This document shows positions 17,860 through 28,325 of a stretch of DNA of 64,000 nucleotides, one piece after another; the first letter of the stretch is position 1; every line of letters begins with the position of its first letter. This stretch comes from Hyphomonadaceae bacterium JAD_PAG50586_4 (GTDB lineage Bacteria; Pseudomonadota; Alphaproteobacteria; Caulobacterales; Aquidulcibacteraceae): contig CP096134.1 of NCBI GenBank assembly GCA_023242925.1, positions 2,933,501 through 2,997,500 on the forward strand. The letters are read 5' to 3'. The position numbers and the translations under genes were made by a program. Below the pieces are notes generated by a model, which did no database searches, was not told the DNA's origin, and worked only from the letters and a program-made list of their open reading frames with translations.

Positions 17860-19253
17860 TTATCCCCACTGAGACGCGAGAGCCCACTCACGACACGGCT
17901 CATTTTTGATCCGTTTGAGCCTTTGACGAGCACGATGTCTCCCGCCTGCAGCGATCCTGCAATCACCGGAATCAGCGCGTCCGCAGTTTCGGCATAGCCG
18001 CCGCGCAGGTTCGGCGGAAGCGCCTCCATGAGCGCGGCCATACGCGGCCCCGCCGCGAACACGAGATCGACACCGGCCTCCTGCAACGGCGTTGCAAGGC
18101 CGGAATGGTACGCGCGCTCCTCGGGCCCCAGTTCCAACATATCGCCGAGTGCTGCAATGCGCCGCCCGCTGCCGCTCGGCTTGCGCGCGCCCAATGTGGA
18201 AAACGCCGCCGCCATCGAGGCCGGATTGGCGTTGTAGGAATCATCCACAAGCAGGAATTGACCAAATGGCGCGTCCACGCGCGTCGCCACACCGCGCCCA
18301 TCGAACGCGCGCAAATGCTCCAACGCATGCGCCGCCGCATCGAGATCGGCGCCGATCACATCCGCGGCCGCCAACGCCGCCACAGAATTCAGCGCCCAGT
18401 GCGCGCCTTCCACACCCACACGATACCGGATCACACGGCCAAGAATTTCCGCCTCCGCCGTCGAGCCGGTGTCGTCCATGTCGAATTTCAGCAATCGCGC
18501 TTCGCACGCCGCATCGCGACCAAAGCGGATCAGGTTCGCGCCATTGCGCTCGGCCGCTTCGATCAAGCGGCTCGCATGCGGCGCCTCGTTCGGCACGAGC
18601 GCTGCGCCGCCCGGCTCGAGCCCCGCGTAGATATCGCCCTTCTCGTCGGCGACAGCTTCGAGCGAACCCAAATTCTCCACGTGCGCCGGCGCGATCGTCG
18701 TCACCAAAGCCGCGTGTGGGCGCACAAGCTGCGTCAGCGGCAGAATTTCGCCGCGATGGTTCATGCCGATCTCAAACACGGCAAACCGGCTCTCCGCCGC
18801 CATGCGCGACATCGTCAGCGGCACGCCCCAATGATTGTTGTAGCTCTTCACGCTGCGATGCGTTTGCCCCGTCGCCGAGAGACACACCGCCAGCGCTTCC
18901 TTGGTGGACGTCTTGCCCACCGACCCGGTCACCGCCACGCGCTTGGCGCCACTACGCTCGCGCGCCGCTTCGCCCAGCTTGCGCAAACCTTCCAGCACGT
19001 CCGGCACAACCAAAGCCGGCCCCATGCCTTCCGCCTTGCTCGCGTCCGAAATCAACGCAGCGCCCGCGCCCGACACATAAGCCTGCGCCAAAAACTCATG
19101 CCCATCGCGCACATCCTTCAGCGCCACGAACAGATCGCCCGGCTCCAACGTGCGCGTATCGATCGACACGCCGCCCGCGTTCCATTGATCGCCATTGATC
19201 AACCGGCCGCCCGTTGCGCGCGCAGCCTCCTGCGCGGTCCAAAGCTCAGACAT
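17856..19253 (-). CDS. murF: UDP-MurNAc-tripeptide--D-Ala-D-Ala ligase MurF
   Basis: Adds the D-Ala-D-Ala made by Ddl to UDP-MurNAc-tripeptide. 465 residues. It opens with [12 protein letters not shown], has [17 protein letters not shown], the P-loop [15 protein letters not shown], then [18 protein letters not shown]-like [11 protein letters not shown] and the C-terminal [11 protein letters not shown]. It starts 3 bp after the murE stop and overlaps mraY by 4 bp. Confidence 0.96.
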   Translation of the reverse strand: MSELWTAQEAARATGGRLINGDQWNAGGVSIDTRTLEPGDLFVALKDVRDGHEFLAQAYVSGAGAALISDASKAEGMGPALVVPDVLEGLRKLGEAARERSGAKRVAVTGSVGKTSTKEALAVCLSATGQTHRSVKSYNNHWGVPLTMSRMAAESRFAVFEIGMNHRGEILPLTQLVRPHAALVTTIAPAHVENLGSLEAVADEKGDIYAGLEPGGAALVPNEAPHASRLIEAAERNGANLIRFGRDAACEARLLKFDMDDTGSTAEAEILGRVIRYRVGVEGAHWALNSVAALAAADVIGADLDAAAHALEHLRAFDGRGVATRVDAPFGQFLLVDDSYNANPASMAAAFSTLGARKPSGSGRRIAALGDMLELGPEERAYHSGLATPLQEAGVDLVFAAGPRMAALMEALPPNLRGGYAETADALIPVIAGSLQAGDIVLVKGSNGSKMSRVVSGLSRLSGDN

Positions 19254-19256
19254 GAT

Positions 19257-20699
19257 TTAGCTCTCCAACGCCGCACGCGCGACGTCCTGATCCGAGAAAG
19301 GATGCGTGACGCCCTTGATGATCTGTCCGGTCTCGTGACCTTTGCCCGCGATCATTAGCGCGTCGCCCGCTTTCAACATCGCCACCGCTTCGCGGATCGC
19401 TTGCGCGCGATCGCCAATCTCAAGCGCGCCCGGCGTCGCCCTCAAAATCTGCGCACGAATGGAAGCAGGATCTTCGCTGCGCGGATTATCGTCCGTCACG
19501 ATCACCACGTCGGCATGACGCGCCGCGATCGCGCCCATCTTCGGCCGCTTGCCCGCATCGCGATCGCCGCCGCACCCGAACACGCAAATGATCCGCCCCG
19601 GCGCGTGCGGGCGCGCGGCGCGCAACAACACATCCAAACCATCCGGCGTGTGCGCGTAATCGACGAACACATGCCCGCCGCTCTTGCTCTGGCCCACATG
19701 CTCCATGCGGCCCTTCACCGGCTTCAGCGCCGCCATGCCGGCAAACACCGCGTCAGGCGCTTCGCCCACGGCCAGTGCGAGCGCTCCCGCGCAGGTCGCG
19801 TTCAGCGCTTGAAACTCGCCGATCAGCGGCAGCTCAACGCCATATTCCTTGCCGTTCCAACTGAGCGTCATGGATTGTGCGTTCGCACGCGGCTGAATTT
19901 CCACGATCTTCAGCGCATGGTCGCGCGGGGCGCGCCAGCCGCACAAGATCACATCCAGCCCGCGCTTCTTGGCGCCCGCTTCGAACGCAGCACCTTCCGC
20001 CGCATCCGCATTGACGATCGCGGCGGCGCCGTCCTTCACGAGCGCCCACAGCTTCAGCTTCGCATCGCGATAGCTCGCCATATCCACGTGATAATCGAGA
20101 TGATCTTGCGTGAGGTTCGTGAACGCCGCCGCCGCAAACGTCAGCCCATCGACGCGATGCTGCTCCAGCCCGTGGCTCGACGCCTCCATCGCCGCATGCG
20201 TCACGCCATCATCCGCGAGCGCGCTCAGCATCGCATGCACCGCCGCCGGATCGGGCGTCGTGTGCCCCAGATCGACCACGCCGCTCGGCCCGATCGCACC
20301 CAGCGTGCCCAAGCTTGCCGCGCGTTTGCCTGCAACGGTCCAAATCTGGCGCAGAAAATCGACGGTGGAGCTTTTGCCGTTCGTGCCCGTCACCGCCACG
20401 ATCGTTTGCGGCCGGCGCGGATAGAAAGCCGACGCCGCCAGCGCAAATGCATTGCGCGGATTGGCGGCGGCCACCTGCGCGATCCCCGGATCAGCGCCCA
20501 AATCGCCCGCCGACAACACAGCGACAGCGCCATTCGCCTTAGCCTGCGCCACGTAATCGCGCCCGTGCGCCGCAACGCCCGCCAGTGCCGCAAACAAATA
20601 ACCCGGCTTCACCTTGCGCGAGTCCGCCGTAAGGCCGGTTATCTCAAGGGCGGCGGCGTCCGCCGGGACGCCACCTTTGAACAGTTCGCCGAGTTTCAT
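19257..20699 (-). CDS. murE: UDP-MurNAc-L-alanyl-D-glutamate--meso-DAP ligase MurE
   Basis: Adds the third stem residue. 480 residues with GLTADSRKVKPGYLFAAL, P-loop AVTGTNGKSSTVDF, SSHGLEQHR, FTNLTQDHLDYH and VFVDYAHTPDGL. The substrate-specificity motif DDNPRSEDP (DNPR) predicts meso-diaminopimelate rather than lysine, as in other alphaproteobacteria. It begins 9 bp after ftsI and is 3 bp from murF. Confidence 0.96.
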   Translation of the reverse strand: MKLGELFKGGVPADAAALEITGLTADSRKVKPGYLFAALAGVAAHGRDYVAQAKANGAVAVLSAGDLGADPGIAQVAAANPRNAFALAASAFYPRRPQTIVAVTGTNGKSSTVDFLRQIWTVAGKRAASLGTLGAIGPSGVVDLGHTTPDPAAVHAMLSALADDGVTHAAMEASSHGLEQHRVDGLTFAAAAFTNLTQDHLDYHVDMASYRDAKLKLWALVKDGAAAIVNADAAEGAAFEAGAKKRGLDVILCGWRAPRDHALKIVEIQPRANAQSMTLSWNGKEYGVELPLIGEFQALNATCAGALALAVGEAPDAVFAGMAALKPVKGRMEHVGQSKSGGHVFVDYAHTPDGLDVLLRAARPHAPGRIICVFGCGGDRDAGKRPKMGAIAARHADVVIVTDDNPRSEDPASIRAQILRATPGALEIGDRAQAIREAVAMLKAGDALMIAGKGHETGQIIKGVTHPFSDQDVARAALES

Positions 20700-20708
20700 G
20701 CCCTCTCC

Positions 20709-22342
20709 CTAGCGCGGCTGCGCTTGCGGCTCCACACGCAAACCGAGCATGGGCGCTATGCGGCGCAGGGTGCGCGCCACAGCGGGCGCGGCCACGACGC
20801 CGCCAGCCTGATCGGCCCCCGCGCCATCGAGCGCGAGCACGATCACATAACGCGGCTCATTGGCCGGAAATACGCCTGCAAAAGAGGAAAAATTGCGATC
20901 AGACGTATAAGCGCCGGTTTCGTCGCGCGTTTCCGCGGTGCCGGTTTTGCCGGCCACCAACAGCCCCGGCACGTCCGCCGCCCGGCCAGTGCCTTCCGTC
21001 ACCGTGGCGCGCAGATAGACCAGCATTTGCCGCGTCACGTCTGTGGAAAACACCGGCGTACGTTCCACCTCCGCGTCCGGCGCGCGCGCGATCAAAGTGG
21101 GCTCCACCCGCGCGCCTTGGTTCGTGAACACCGAATAGGCGCCCGCCAACGCCACCGGCGAGGACGCCAGCGCATAGCCGAAACCGCGCCCCGCTATATC
21201 GCGCCGCGCCGTCAGGTTCGGCGCGATCGGTTCGCCATTGCGCCCGATCTCCAAACGCGCCGGTCGCGTCAACCCCAACCGATCCAAATAATCGCGTTGC
21301 CGCACGCCACCGATCCGCAACGCCAATTGCGCAGCGCCCAGGTTAGACGAGTGCGAGAGAATACTCCGCAATGTCACCAGTCCTTCGATCGGATGCTCGT
21401 CCGTGATAGGCCGGCCGCCGACATTGAGCGGGCGATTGAGATCGAACACTTCGCCACTTGTCGTCACCTGCTCTTGCAGCGCCATCGCGACGGTGAACGG
21501 CTTAATCGTCGAGCCCAATTCGTACACGCTGCCGGCAACGCGATTTAAGCGCTGCGCCTCGCTTGCGCTGCCCGCCTGGTTCGGATCAAAACGCGGCCAC
21601 GACGCCAGCGCATAGGTCTCGCCCGTACGCCCATCGAGAATGATCGCCCCGGCCCCCGTCGCGCCAACGCGGCGCGCGGCGAGATCAAGTTCTTCTTCCA
21701 GCGCATATTGCATGCGCACATCAAGCGAGAGCCGCACGCTGCGCCCTCGGCGCCCGCCACGCGGATCTGTTCATCCATGCCGCGCTCGACGCCGGAGAGC
21801 GGCCGCAAATCAACGTCGGTGAAGCCAATCGTGTGCGCCGCCAGCTGGCCCTGCGGATAGACGCGGCGGTTCTGGTTCTCGAACACGATGCCAGCCAGTC
21901 CAAGCGCTTGCACATCGTCGCGCTGGTTTGGCGTCAGCCCTTGGCGCAACCATACGCGGTTGACCGTTGTATCGCTCAGGCGGCGGATCACCGTCGCGCG
22001 ATCCAGCCCCGGAAACACATTGCGCAGCGCATCCGCCGTTTCCGCCGCATTCCAAACATTGCGCGGCTCCGCCGCCAGCACATAGGCGCGCACCGTCGTC
22101 GCCAACAATTCACCGTTGCGATCGACAATATCCGCGCGCGGCGTCGCAGCCACAGCCACGTTGCGGCGCGGCTCCGCCAGCGGATCGCCTGAGAACGCGA
22201 GTTGCACCGCACGGCCAGCCAACAGCAACAAGACCGCGAAAATCCCGATCGCCAGCAGCCGCACACGGTTGCGCGCCGGCGCCGCTTCACGCGGATCGAG
22301 CGCCTCTGTCGCCTCGGCGCCTCTATTCGCGAACGGCCTCAC
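20709..22342 (-). CDS. ftsI: Penicillin-binding protein 3 / FtsI (split by one frameshift)
   Basis: Septum-specific class B transpeptidase. The first frame gives the cytosolic tail, TM helix (LLAIGIFAVLLLLAGRAVQL) and pedestal domain as far as AGAEG. The second frame starts in RSVRLSLDV and carries the transpeptidase: SxxK as GSTIKPF, SxN as SHSSNLG, and AGKTGTAE. One missing base in the CCC run at 21744-21746 explains the break; restoring it gives AGAEGRSVRLSLDV and 544 residues. The start overlaps ftsL by 4 bp; murE follows after 9 bp. Essential gene, so sequencing error is likely. Confidence 0.93.
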
Positions 22343-22662
22343 TCCTCGGCCTTCGTCCTACGCGGCGCCGGCAAATGCTGATCCATCGCCGAAGCCGGCA
22401 ACGCCGCACTCTCGCTGCCCACGCTCATGCCGAGATGATTTTCCGACATCTCCTCGACGCGGCCCGGGCTTTCCAGATGCGCGATCTCGGCACGCAACGC
22501 CCGCATGCTGGCTTCGGTCTCTTCCACTTGCTGCTCGAGCTGACGCACATGCCGCTGCGTTTGCGCGGCGTCGGTCTTGGCTTTGTAGAGCCCCACCGCC
22601 AGCACAATGATCAGCACACCCGCCGCGATCTGCAGCGTGCGAATTAGTTGAGCTTTGTCCAT
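22339..22662 (-). CDS. ftsL: Cell division protein FtsL
   Basis: 107-residue bitopic divisome protein. A short cytosolic N-terminus is followed by a TM helix (about 8-28, IRTLQIAAGVLIIVLAVGLY), then a periplasmic heptad-repeat coiled coil (about 30-68, RQLEQQVEETEASMRAL) and a Pro/basic tail. FtsL sequences diverge strongly, so the call rests on topology plus position between rsmH (19-bp overlap) and ftsI (4-bp overlap). Confidence 0.88.
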   Translation of the reverse strand: MDKAQLIRTLQIAAGVLIIVLAVGLYKAKTDAAQTQRHVRQLEQQVEETEASMRALRAEIAHLESPGRVEEMSENHLGMSVGSESAALPASAMDQHLPAPRRTKAEE

Positions 22663-23621
22663 TCGGCCTCCGCCTTCGGCGCCAGCGCCGGCGGTTCGAG
22701 TTCATCCCACGCTGGCGCGTCCGTACGCGTGGCCCAGCGCAAACTGGCCGAGCGCGCACGCGGATTGCGCGCCGTCTCTTCATCGCTCGGCGCCGTCGCG
22801 CGCTTGCGCTCTAAAACAAAACTTGGCGCACGTTCCGGCGGCAAATCCGGCATGAAGCGCGAGCCACGCCCCTGCGCATCCGCACGCGCACCGATAAATT
22901 GCTTCACCATGCGGTCTTCCAACGAATGGAACGACACCACAACCAAACGCCCGCCCGGCTTCAGCGCCCGCTCCGCCGCCGACAAGCCGCGCGCCAATTC
23001 GCCAAGCTCATCGTTCACCAGCATACGCAAAGCTTGAAACGTCTTCGTCGCCGGATGCGTGCGCGCGCCGCGCCGCCCGCCGACGGCCTTCTCGACCAGA
23101 TCCGCAAACGCCAGCGTGCGCGTGATCCGCCCGGCCGCGCGCGCCTGCACGATCGCACGCGCGATGCGGCGGCTGTCGTCGTCTTCGCCATAATTATAAA
23201 TCAGGTCCGCCAACGCCACTTCACTCATGCCGTTCACGGCATCGGCGGCGCTGGGGCCATCCTTCTCCATGCGCATGTCGAGCTCCGCATCCTGCTGAAA
23301 CGAGAACCCGCGGTCGGCCTGATCGATCTGAAACGAGGAAACCCCCAGATCGAACACCACGCCGTCCACCAATTCTTCCGCCGCGAGATCACCAAACCGA
23401 CCTTGCAGAAGCGTGAAGCGCTTGGGCTCCTCAGAGATTAACGCAGCCCCGCGTGCTATCGCGTCCGGGTCGCGGTCATAGGCGATCACCCGGCAATCGG
23501 CCCGCCCCAGCATCTCGCGCGAATACCCGCCGCCGCCAAACGTCGCGTCGACATAAACGCCCCCGTCCCGAAGGCCGAGCGCGTCCATCGCTTCTGCGAG
23601 GAGGACGGGTGCGTGACTCAT
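22644..23621 (-). CDS. rsmH: 16S rRNA (cytosine(1402)-N(4))-methyltransferase RsmH
   Basis: SAM-dependent methyltransferase for 16S rRNA C1402 (formerly MraW). 325 residues: MSHAPVLLAEAMDAL opening, SAM motif VDATFGGGGYSREML, DRDPDA, FDLGVSSFQIDQADRGFSF, the helical insert with NGMSE, and the C-terminal LVVVSFHSLEDRMVKQF. It is the first protein gene of the dcw cluster here; mraZ is not present upstream, where rnpB begins about 37 bp away. Confidence 0.96.
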   Translation of the reverse strand: MSHAPVLLAEAMDALGLRDGGVYVDATFGGGGYSREMLGRADCRVIAYDRDPDAIARGAALISEEPKRFTLLQGRFGDLAAEELVDGVVFDLGVSSFQIDQADRGFSFQQDAELDMRMEKDGPSAADAVNGMSEVALADLIYNYGEDDDSRRIARAIVQARAAGRITRTLAFADLVEKAVGGRRGARTHPATKTFQALRMLVNDELGELARGLSAAERALKPGGRLVVVSFHSLEDRMVKQFIGARADAQGRGSRFMPDLPPERAPSFVLERKRATAPSDEETARNPRARSASLRWATRTDAPAWDELEPPALAPKAEAEWTKLN

Positions 23622-23658
23622 GATTTGAGCTTAAGCCGAGTCCGACAATCAAAATACC

Positions 23659-24052
23659 AGTCGGCCTGTAAGCCGGGTTCTGTACCCTGGATCGTAGCCC
23701 AGGGTGACGACCATTCCTCTGGACCATGCGTCGCCGCATGGTTCTCGCGACCTACCCGGATGCGCTCCCACGGACGGGCCGTACGCCTTGCGGCGCCATC
23801 GCATCCCTATTCGGTCTTGCTCCCGACGGGGCTTGCCGTGCCGCCTTCCTTACGGTTGGCGCGGTGGGCTCTTACCCCACCGTTTCACCCTTACCCTCCT
23901 ACGCCGAGGCTTCGGAGGGCGGTCTGTTCTCTGTGGCGCTATCCCTAGAATTACTTCCGGCGGGCGTTACCCGCCGCCGTATCCGCGTGGAGCCCGGACT
24001 TTCCTCGACTGCACCCTTTCGAGCATAGCAGCCGCGGCCGTCCAGCCGACTG
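23659..24052 (-). ncRNA. rnpB: RNase P RNA (bacterial class A)
   Basis: The minus strand reads as a complete RNase P RNA of about 394 nt. Near the 5' end is the universal GAGGAAAGTCCGGGCTCC (about 23989-24006). AGAGGAATGG lies at about 23711-23720, and the 3' strand AGAACCCGGCTTACAGGCC (about 23663-23681) pairs with GGCTGGACGGCC-type sequence at the 5' end (P1: GTCGGC near 24046 with GCCGAC near 23661). It is the catalytic subunit that matures tRNA 5' ends. The ends are estimated from P1 pairing. It is transcribed toward rsmH. Confidence 0.93.
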
Positions 24053-24071
24053 GTGAGCGCTTCTATCGCGC

Positions 24072-24827
24072 CTAGGTCGCGCCGTATAGGAGCTTGCGAG
24101 TTTCATCGTCCAGCGCGCCGTCGATCTGGTGCGGGCGGAAGCGGCGCTGAAACGCGATCAGCGCGGATTTGGTCGCGCCATCCATCGCGCCGGTCGCGTG
24201 CACATCGTACCCGAACACGGCGAGCTGCTGCTGGGTATGCGCGACCACGTCGTCGCTCTCCGGCAACGGCCCGCGATACGGCTCCGGCCAGATCGAGACG
24301 CCCGCATCCGCCAGTTTCTTCCACGGAAACTTCTCGCCCGGGTCGAGTTTGCGATCCGGCGCCACATCGGAATGGCCAACCACACGCGCGGGCTTCAGCG
24401 CCCAGCGCTCCATGATCCCACCCAGCAGCGCGATCACCGCGTCGATCTGCGCGTCCGGAAATTCCGGCAGGCCAAAATCGTGGCCGCCATTGACGATCTC
24501 GATGCCGATGGCGCGATGGTTCACATCGCCCTCGCCATCCCAACTTGAGGCGCCCGCGTGCCAAGCGCGGTGCTCCTCGGCGACGAGCCGATACACCGCC
24601 CCATCCTCAGCCACGACGTAATGTGCGGAAACTTTACCGAGTGGCGCATCCGGCGCGACGTCCCCCGCCTGCCACGGCCCCGGATACTTGCCCGCGACCG
24701 GCGCAGCATCTGTCAACCGCGCCAAAGCGGTCTGCGCATCCTGCATCCCAGTATAATGAAGCACGACAAGATCGATCGGGCGCGTACGCGCGTCGAAATT
24801 GGGCGAAGGGCGATCAATAACTCTCAA
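24072..24827 (-). CDS. N-acetylmuramoyl-L-alanine amidase with peptidoglycan-binding domain
   Basis: 251 residues, no clear signal peptide. The amidase_2 domain (about 15-180) has zinc ligands in VVLHYTGM (His), EEHRAWHAGAS and GHSDVAPDRKLDPGEKFPW (His and Asp), the AmpD/AmiD pattern. Residues about 190-250 form a PG_binding_1 domain (QQQLAVFGYDV, MDGATKSALIAFQRRF). The layout fits AmiD-type or cytosolic recycling amidases that cleave anhydro-muropeptides; without a lipobox I cannot place it in the periplasm. It starts from ATG 24827. Confidence 0.9.
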   Translation of the reverse strand: MRVIDRPSPNFDARTRPIDLVVLHYTGMQDAQTALARLTDAAPVAGKYPGPWQAGDVAPDAPLGKVSAHYVVAEDGAVYRLVAEEHRAWHAGASSWDGEGDVNHRAIGIEIVNGGHDFGLPEFPDAQIDAVIALLGGIMERWALKPARVVGHSDVAPDRKLDPGEKFPWKKLADAGVSIWPEPYRGPLPESDDVVAHTQQQLAVFGYDVHATGAMDGATKSALIAFQRRFRPHQIDGALDDETRKLLYGAT

Positions 24828-24863
24828 AGCGCGCTCACCATAGGGCGACTCGCGCCGCTTGGC

Positions 24864-25133
24864 TTAGTTCCGCGTCGAGAAGGTTTCGACCACCCAGCCA
24901 TCGGGGGTGCGGCGCGCTTCGAGCGTTTCGGAGCCCGACGACCGCACCGGCTTGGCGCGCGGCCAGAACCGCATCGCGACCGCAGCCCCCGCGATCATCA
25001 AGCCGACGACCAAAGCCGCAAAGAAAGCAAACATGAAGGCGAGCGCCGCCCCTACCGCCAAAACCAACAGCCCCGCCGCGCGCAGAAAGGCGCTCAAAGC
25101 GTTGGAGCCAAAGTCCGTGGCGGTCGCATTCAT
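24864..25133 (-). CDS. Small membrane protein of unknown function
   Basis: 89 residues from ATG 25131-25133, with GAGGAG 9 bases upstream. A long hydrophobic stretch (about 17-50, LLVLAVGAALAFMFAFFAALVVGLMI in part) forms one or two TM helices, followed by a basic cytosolic tail ending DGWVVETFSTRN. Alternating Ala/Gly/Phe content is typical of small alphaproteobacterial inner-membrane proteins. It lies 36 bp upstream of the amidase in the same direction and may be co-transcribed with it. No family recognised. Confidence 0.6.
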   Translation of the reverse strand: MNATATDFGSNALSAFLRAAGLLVLAVGAALAFMFAFFAALVVGLMIAGAAVAMRFWPRAKPVRSSGSETLEARRTPDGWVVETFSTRN

Positions 25134-25314
25134 TCTCGGCAACTCCTCGCTAACGAATATGGACGTTCACGCTGAAGGATCAATGCGGCGCTCCTGCGGC
25201 GTGCAGGTGCGACCAGATTGCGCTCAATCCAACTGCAACGTCCCGGCCAACGCACACGAATCAAGCCGGCTTTAACCATTCGCCGGCCTTTGTCCCCAGA
25301 CAAAGGGAGGGGAC

Positions 25315-27504
25315 ATGCTCAAAGAATTTCTGGGCCGGCGTCAGCTGGCGACCAAGATCACGCTGGCCGGCGCGAGCGCAGTGGCGCTGTTCATTGCGGT
25401 AGGTTCGGGCACAGCCGCGTGGGTCGTCGAAAGCACCGCCGTCGAAGGCGCCCAGGAAACCGCCGACATCGCCGCCGGCGAAGCCGCCTCCGAGGTCGAA
25501 TCCGAATTTGAGCGCCCCATCGGGCTTGCCGCAGCCCTCCGCGACGCGATCTCCGCCAGCCAAGGCGCGGGTGTCACCGATCGCGCCGTCCATAACCGCA
25601 TCATGCGCGAAACGCTCATCGCCCATGATGAAATCCTCGGCGCCTGGACGGGCTGGGAGCCCAACGCATTCGACGGCCGCGACAGCGCCTATGCGGGCTC
25701 GACCGGCCACGACGCCACCGGCCGCTTCGTGCCATACTGGCACCGCGCCGGCGATAGCGTCGCCGTCGCGCCACTGGAGAGCTACGATGTCGCCGGCGAC
25801 GGCGATTATTACCAGCTCCCCTTCACCACCGAACAACCGACGCTGCTTGAGCCGTACGTCTATCCCGTCGACGGCGTCGATACGCTGATCACCACGATCG
25901 CGCTGCCGATCATGCGCGGCGAAAACGCGCGCGGCGTCGCCGGCGTCGATATCGCGCTCGATGATCTGCAAACGAGCCTCAATCAGCTCGACGTGCCGTT
26001 CAATGGCCGCCTCTCGGTGATCTCCGGCAACGGGCTCTACATCTATCACCCGGATTCCGCCCTGCTCGGCCAAACCGCTGGCGAGGTAGGCGACATCCAA
26101 ACCGGCGTGCAGCGCATTCACGACGAAAGCCTCGGCGACATCATGCGTATCGAACGCGCGATTGCGTTTGACGGCTTCGACGTGAATTGGCGCGTGCGCG
26201 TCGATCTGCCCGTCAGCGCTGTCATGGCCAACGCGCGCTTGATCGAAATGGTTTTGCTGTTCAGCGCGCTGGCGATGATCGCGGGCCTTGCCTTCACACT
26301 GAAGGTCGCCGCCGGCCGCATCGTCGGGCGCCCATTGCAGCACCTCTCCGACGATATGAGCAAAATCGCCAACGGCGATCTCAACATACCGCCGCTCCGC
26401 GCGCCGCGCGCCGACGAAGTCGGCAAGATGCAAGAAGCCGTTGATGTGTTCCGCCAGAACGCCATCGATCGCGTGCGTCTCGAAAGCGAAGCCGCCACGC
26501 AGCGCCGCCAAGCCGAAGAAGAGCGCACCCGCAACGATGCGGAACGCCAAAAATCGGAAGCCGAACAACGCACCGTTGTCGAGGCCCTTGCCGATGGTTT
26601 GGCCAAGCTCGCCAAGGGCGATCTGCGCTTTGCCGTCAACAAGCCGTTCGCCGGCCAGTACGAGCAGCTGCGCAAGGATTTCAACGCCGCCATCGCGCAA
26701 TTGCGCGACGCCATGAGCGTGATTTCGATGAACTCGGACGGCATCCGCTCAGGCGCTGGCGAAATCAGCCAAGCCGCCGACGATCTCTCGCGCCGCACCG
26801 AACAACAAGCCGCCTCGCTCGAAGAGACTGCCGCGGCACTCGATGAAATCACCGCCACCGTCGCGCGTTCGGCCACTGGCGCGAACAAGGCGAACGAGAC
26901 GGTCCATTCGGCCAAGACCAACGCCGAGCGCGGCGGTCGTGTTGTGAAAGAAGCCATCGACGCGATGGGCGAGATCGAAGAATCCTCCCGCCAGATCACG
27001 CAGATCATCGGCGTGATCGACGAGATCGCATTCCAAACCAATCTGCTTGCCTTGAACGCCGGCGTCGAAGCCGCGCGCGCAGGCGAAGCCGGTCGCGGCT
27101 TTGCCGTCGTCGCCATGGAAGTGCGCGCGCTGGCGCAGCGTTCAGCCGACGCCGCCAAGCAAATCAAAGGTCTCATCGCGCGCTCAAGCGCCCAAGTCCA
27201 AACCGGCGTCAGCCGCGTCGGCGAAACCGGCGAAGCGCTCACCGGCATCGTCAGCCAAGTGGCCGAGATATCTTCGCTCGTCGGTGAAATCGCGACCTCG
27301 GCGCAAGAGCAAGCCACTGCCCTGGTGCAGATCAACGCCGCCATCAATCACATGGACCAGGCGACCCAGCAGAACGCGGCGATGGTGGAAGAAAGCACCG
27401 CCGCCTCGCACTCGCTGGCGCGCGAGGCCGACGAATTGGCCGCGCTCGTGGCGCAGTTCGAACTGGGGAACGAGACCAAGTCGCGCGGTCGCTCAGCCGC
27501 GTAG
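25315..27504 (+). CDS. Methyl-accepting chemotaxis protein with periplasmic Cache domain
   Basis: 729 residues. TM1 is at about 15-38. A periplasmic double-Cache sensor (about 40-300) contains [20 protein letters not shown] and [11 protein letters not shown], the arrangement common in amine and carboxylate receptors. TM2 is at about 302-324, then a HAMP ([13 protein letters not shown]), a second HAMP-like segment ([15 protein letters not shown]) and the signalling domain with hairpin tip [22 protein letters not shown]. There is no C-terminal CheR/CheB pentapeptide. The ligand is unknown. GGGAGGGG precedes ATG 25315. No other che genes are in the window. Confidence 0.95.
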   Translation: MLKEFLGRRQLATKITLAGASAVALFIAVGSGTAAWVVESTAVEGAQETADIAAGEAASEVESEFERPIGLAAALRDAISASQGAGVTDRAVHNRIMRETLIAHDEILGAWTGWEPNAFDGRDSAYAGSTGHDATGRFVPYWHRAGDSVAVAPLESYDVAGDGDYYQLPFTTEQPTLLEPYVYPVDGVDTLITTIALPIMRGENARGVAGVDIALDDLQTSLNQLDVPFNGRLSVISGNGLYIYHPDSALLGQTAGEVGDIQTGVQRIHDESLGDIMRIERAIAFDGFDVNWRVRVDLPVSAVMANARLIEMVLLFSALAMIAGLAFTLKVAAGRIVGRPLQHLSDDMSKIANGDLNIPPLRAPRADEVGKMQEAVDVFRQNAIDRVRLESEAATQRRQAEEERTRNDAERQKSEAEQRTVVEALADGLAKLAKGDLRFAVNKPFAGQYEQLRKDFNAAIAQLRDAMSVISMNSDGIRSGAGEISQAADDLSRRTEQQAASLEETAAALDEITATVARSATGANKANETVHSAKTNAERGGRVVKEAIDAMGEIEESSRQITQIIGVIDEIAFQTNLLALNAGVEAARAGEAGRGFAVVAMEVRALAQRSADAAKQIKGLIARSSAQVQTGVSRVGETGEALTGIVSQVAEISSLVGEIATSAQEQATALVQINAAINHMDQATQQNAAMVEESTAASHSLAREADELAALVAQFELGNETKSRGRSAA

Positions 27505-27508
27505 GCAA

Positions 27509-28201
27509 CTACTTTGCGGCTTCGCTCAACTCTTCGCGGATCATCGCGTAAGCGGCATTGATCGCGGCCGTTTTCTCACGCGCGATCTGCACGAACTCGG
27601 GCGGCGCGCCGCGTTGCGTCATCCGGTCGGGATGGTTCTCCGCGGCCGCGCGACGCCACGCATGACGCACCTCATCCATCGTCGCGCCTGGGAGCAAGCC
27701 CAGGATCGCGTAAGGATCGCCCGCTTCGGGGCCGAGATTGGTCGCCTTGATGCGGCGGAATTCCATTTCGCTGAAGCCAAAATGGTTGGCGACCTCAGCG
27801 AGGTAATCGATCTCGTTTTGCGTCACGATCCCATCGGCCGCGGCGATATGGAAAAGCCCGTCGAGCACGTCTTCCAGCAGGCACGGCCGCGCCCGGTATT
27901 TGCGTCCGATCTGTTTGGCGTAGGAATCAAATCCTAAGACAGTTTGGTTGGCGATTTGGAAGGCGCGACGGAATGCGGCCTCCTCGCCCGGCGGCGGGCG
28001 AAACACCTCGGCGGCGGCGAACATCTCCGCCTCCTCGGCTTTGCCGTCCACCTTGGCCATCTTGGCCGCCAGCCCGATCACAGCTGCGGTAAAGCCCACG
28101 TCGTTCGGACGCGGCGCACATTCCTCCGCGAATTCAGGCGGATCGGCTTCCGGATCGAAAGCGCGCGCGGCCATTTCCACGATGTTGGACCATACGGACA
28201 T
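27509..28201 (-). CDS. TerB/DnaJ-domain (DjlA-like) co-chaperone
   Basis: 230 residues from ATG 28199-28201. The N-terminal half (about 30-150) is a TerB-like helical domain (GLAAKMAKVDGKAEEAEM, HIAAADGIVTQNEIDYL), the C-terminal quarter a J domain (YAILGLLPGATMDEVRHAWR, HPD in ENHPDRM). The layout matches DjlA without its N-terminal TM helix, so it should be cytosolic; it would stimulate DnaK ATPase. The frame stays open 96 codons upstream with no family signal. It converges on the chemoreceptor, 4 bp apart. Confidence 0.9.
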   Translation of the reverse strand: MSVWSNIVEMAARAFDPEADPPEFAEECAPRPNDVGFTAAVIGLAAKMAKVDGKAEEAEMFAAAEVFRPPPGEEAAFRRAFQIANQTVLGFDSYAKQIGRKYRARPCLLEDVLDGLFHIAAADGIVTQNEIDYLAEVANHFGFSEMEFRRIKATNLGPEAGDPYAILGLLPGATMDEVRHAWRRAAAENHPDRMTQRGAPPEFVQIAREKTAAINAAYAMIREELSEAAK

Positions 28202-28325
28202 GCCGCCATTATCGCCGCTCAGACCGCTTCGCGCAAAGCCCCGGCTGTCGATAATGAGCGCGGCTCCGTCGCACTTGCGATCAAGCTCGCGTGAAACCGT
28301 CCCCGGTGCGCGGCGTTGAATGGGG

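Noticed and set aside
19401-21548. Very long plus-strand open frame (715 codons) opposite murE and ftsI
   Set aside because: Arg/His-rich product without domains; murE and the ftsI transpeptidase on the other strand have full motifs. Typical antisense frame in GC-rich DNA.
23622-24075. Short plus-strand open frames across 23613-24075
   Set aside because: They lie on the complement of the RNase P RNA, whose conserved blocks explain the sequence.
25261-27347. Minus-strand open frames opposite the chemoreceptor
   Set aside because: Low-complexity products; the chemoreceptor has Cache, HAMP and hairpin-tip motifs in the right order.
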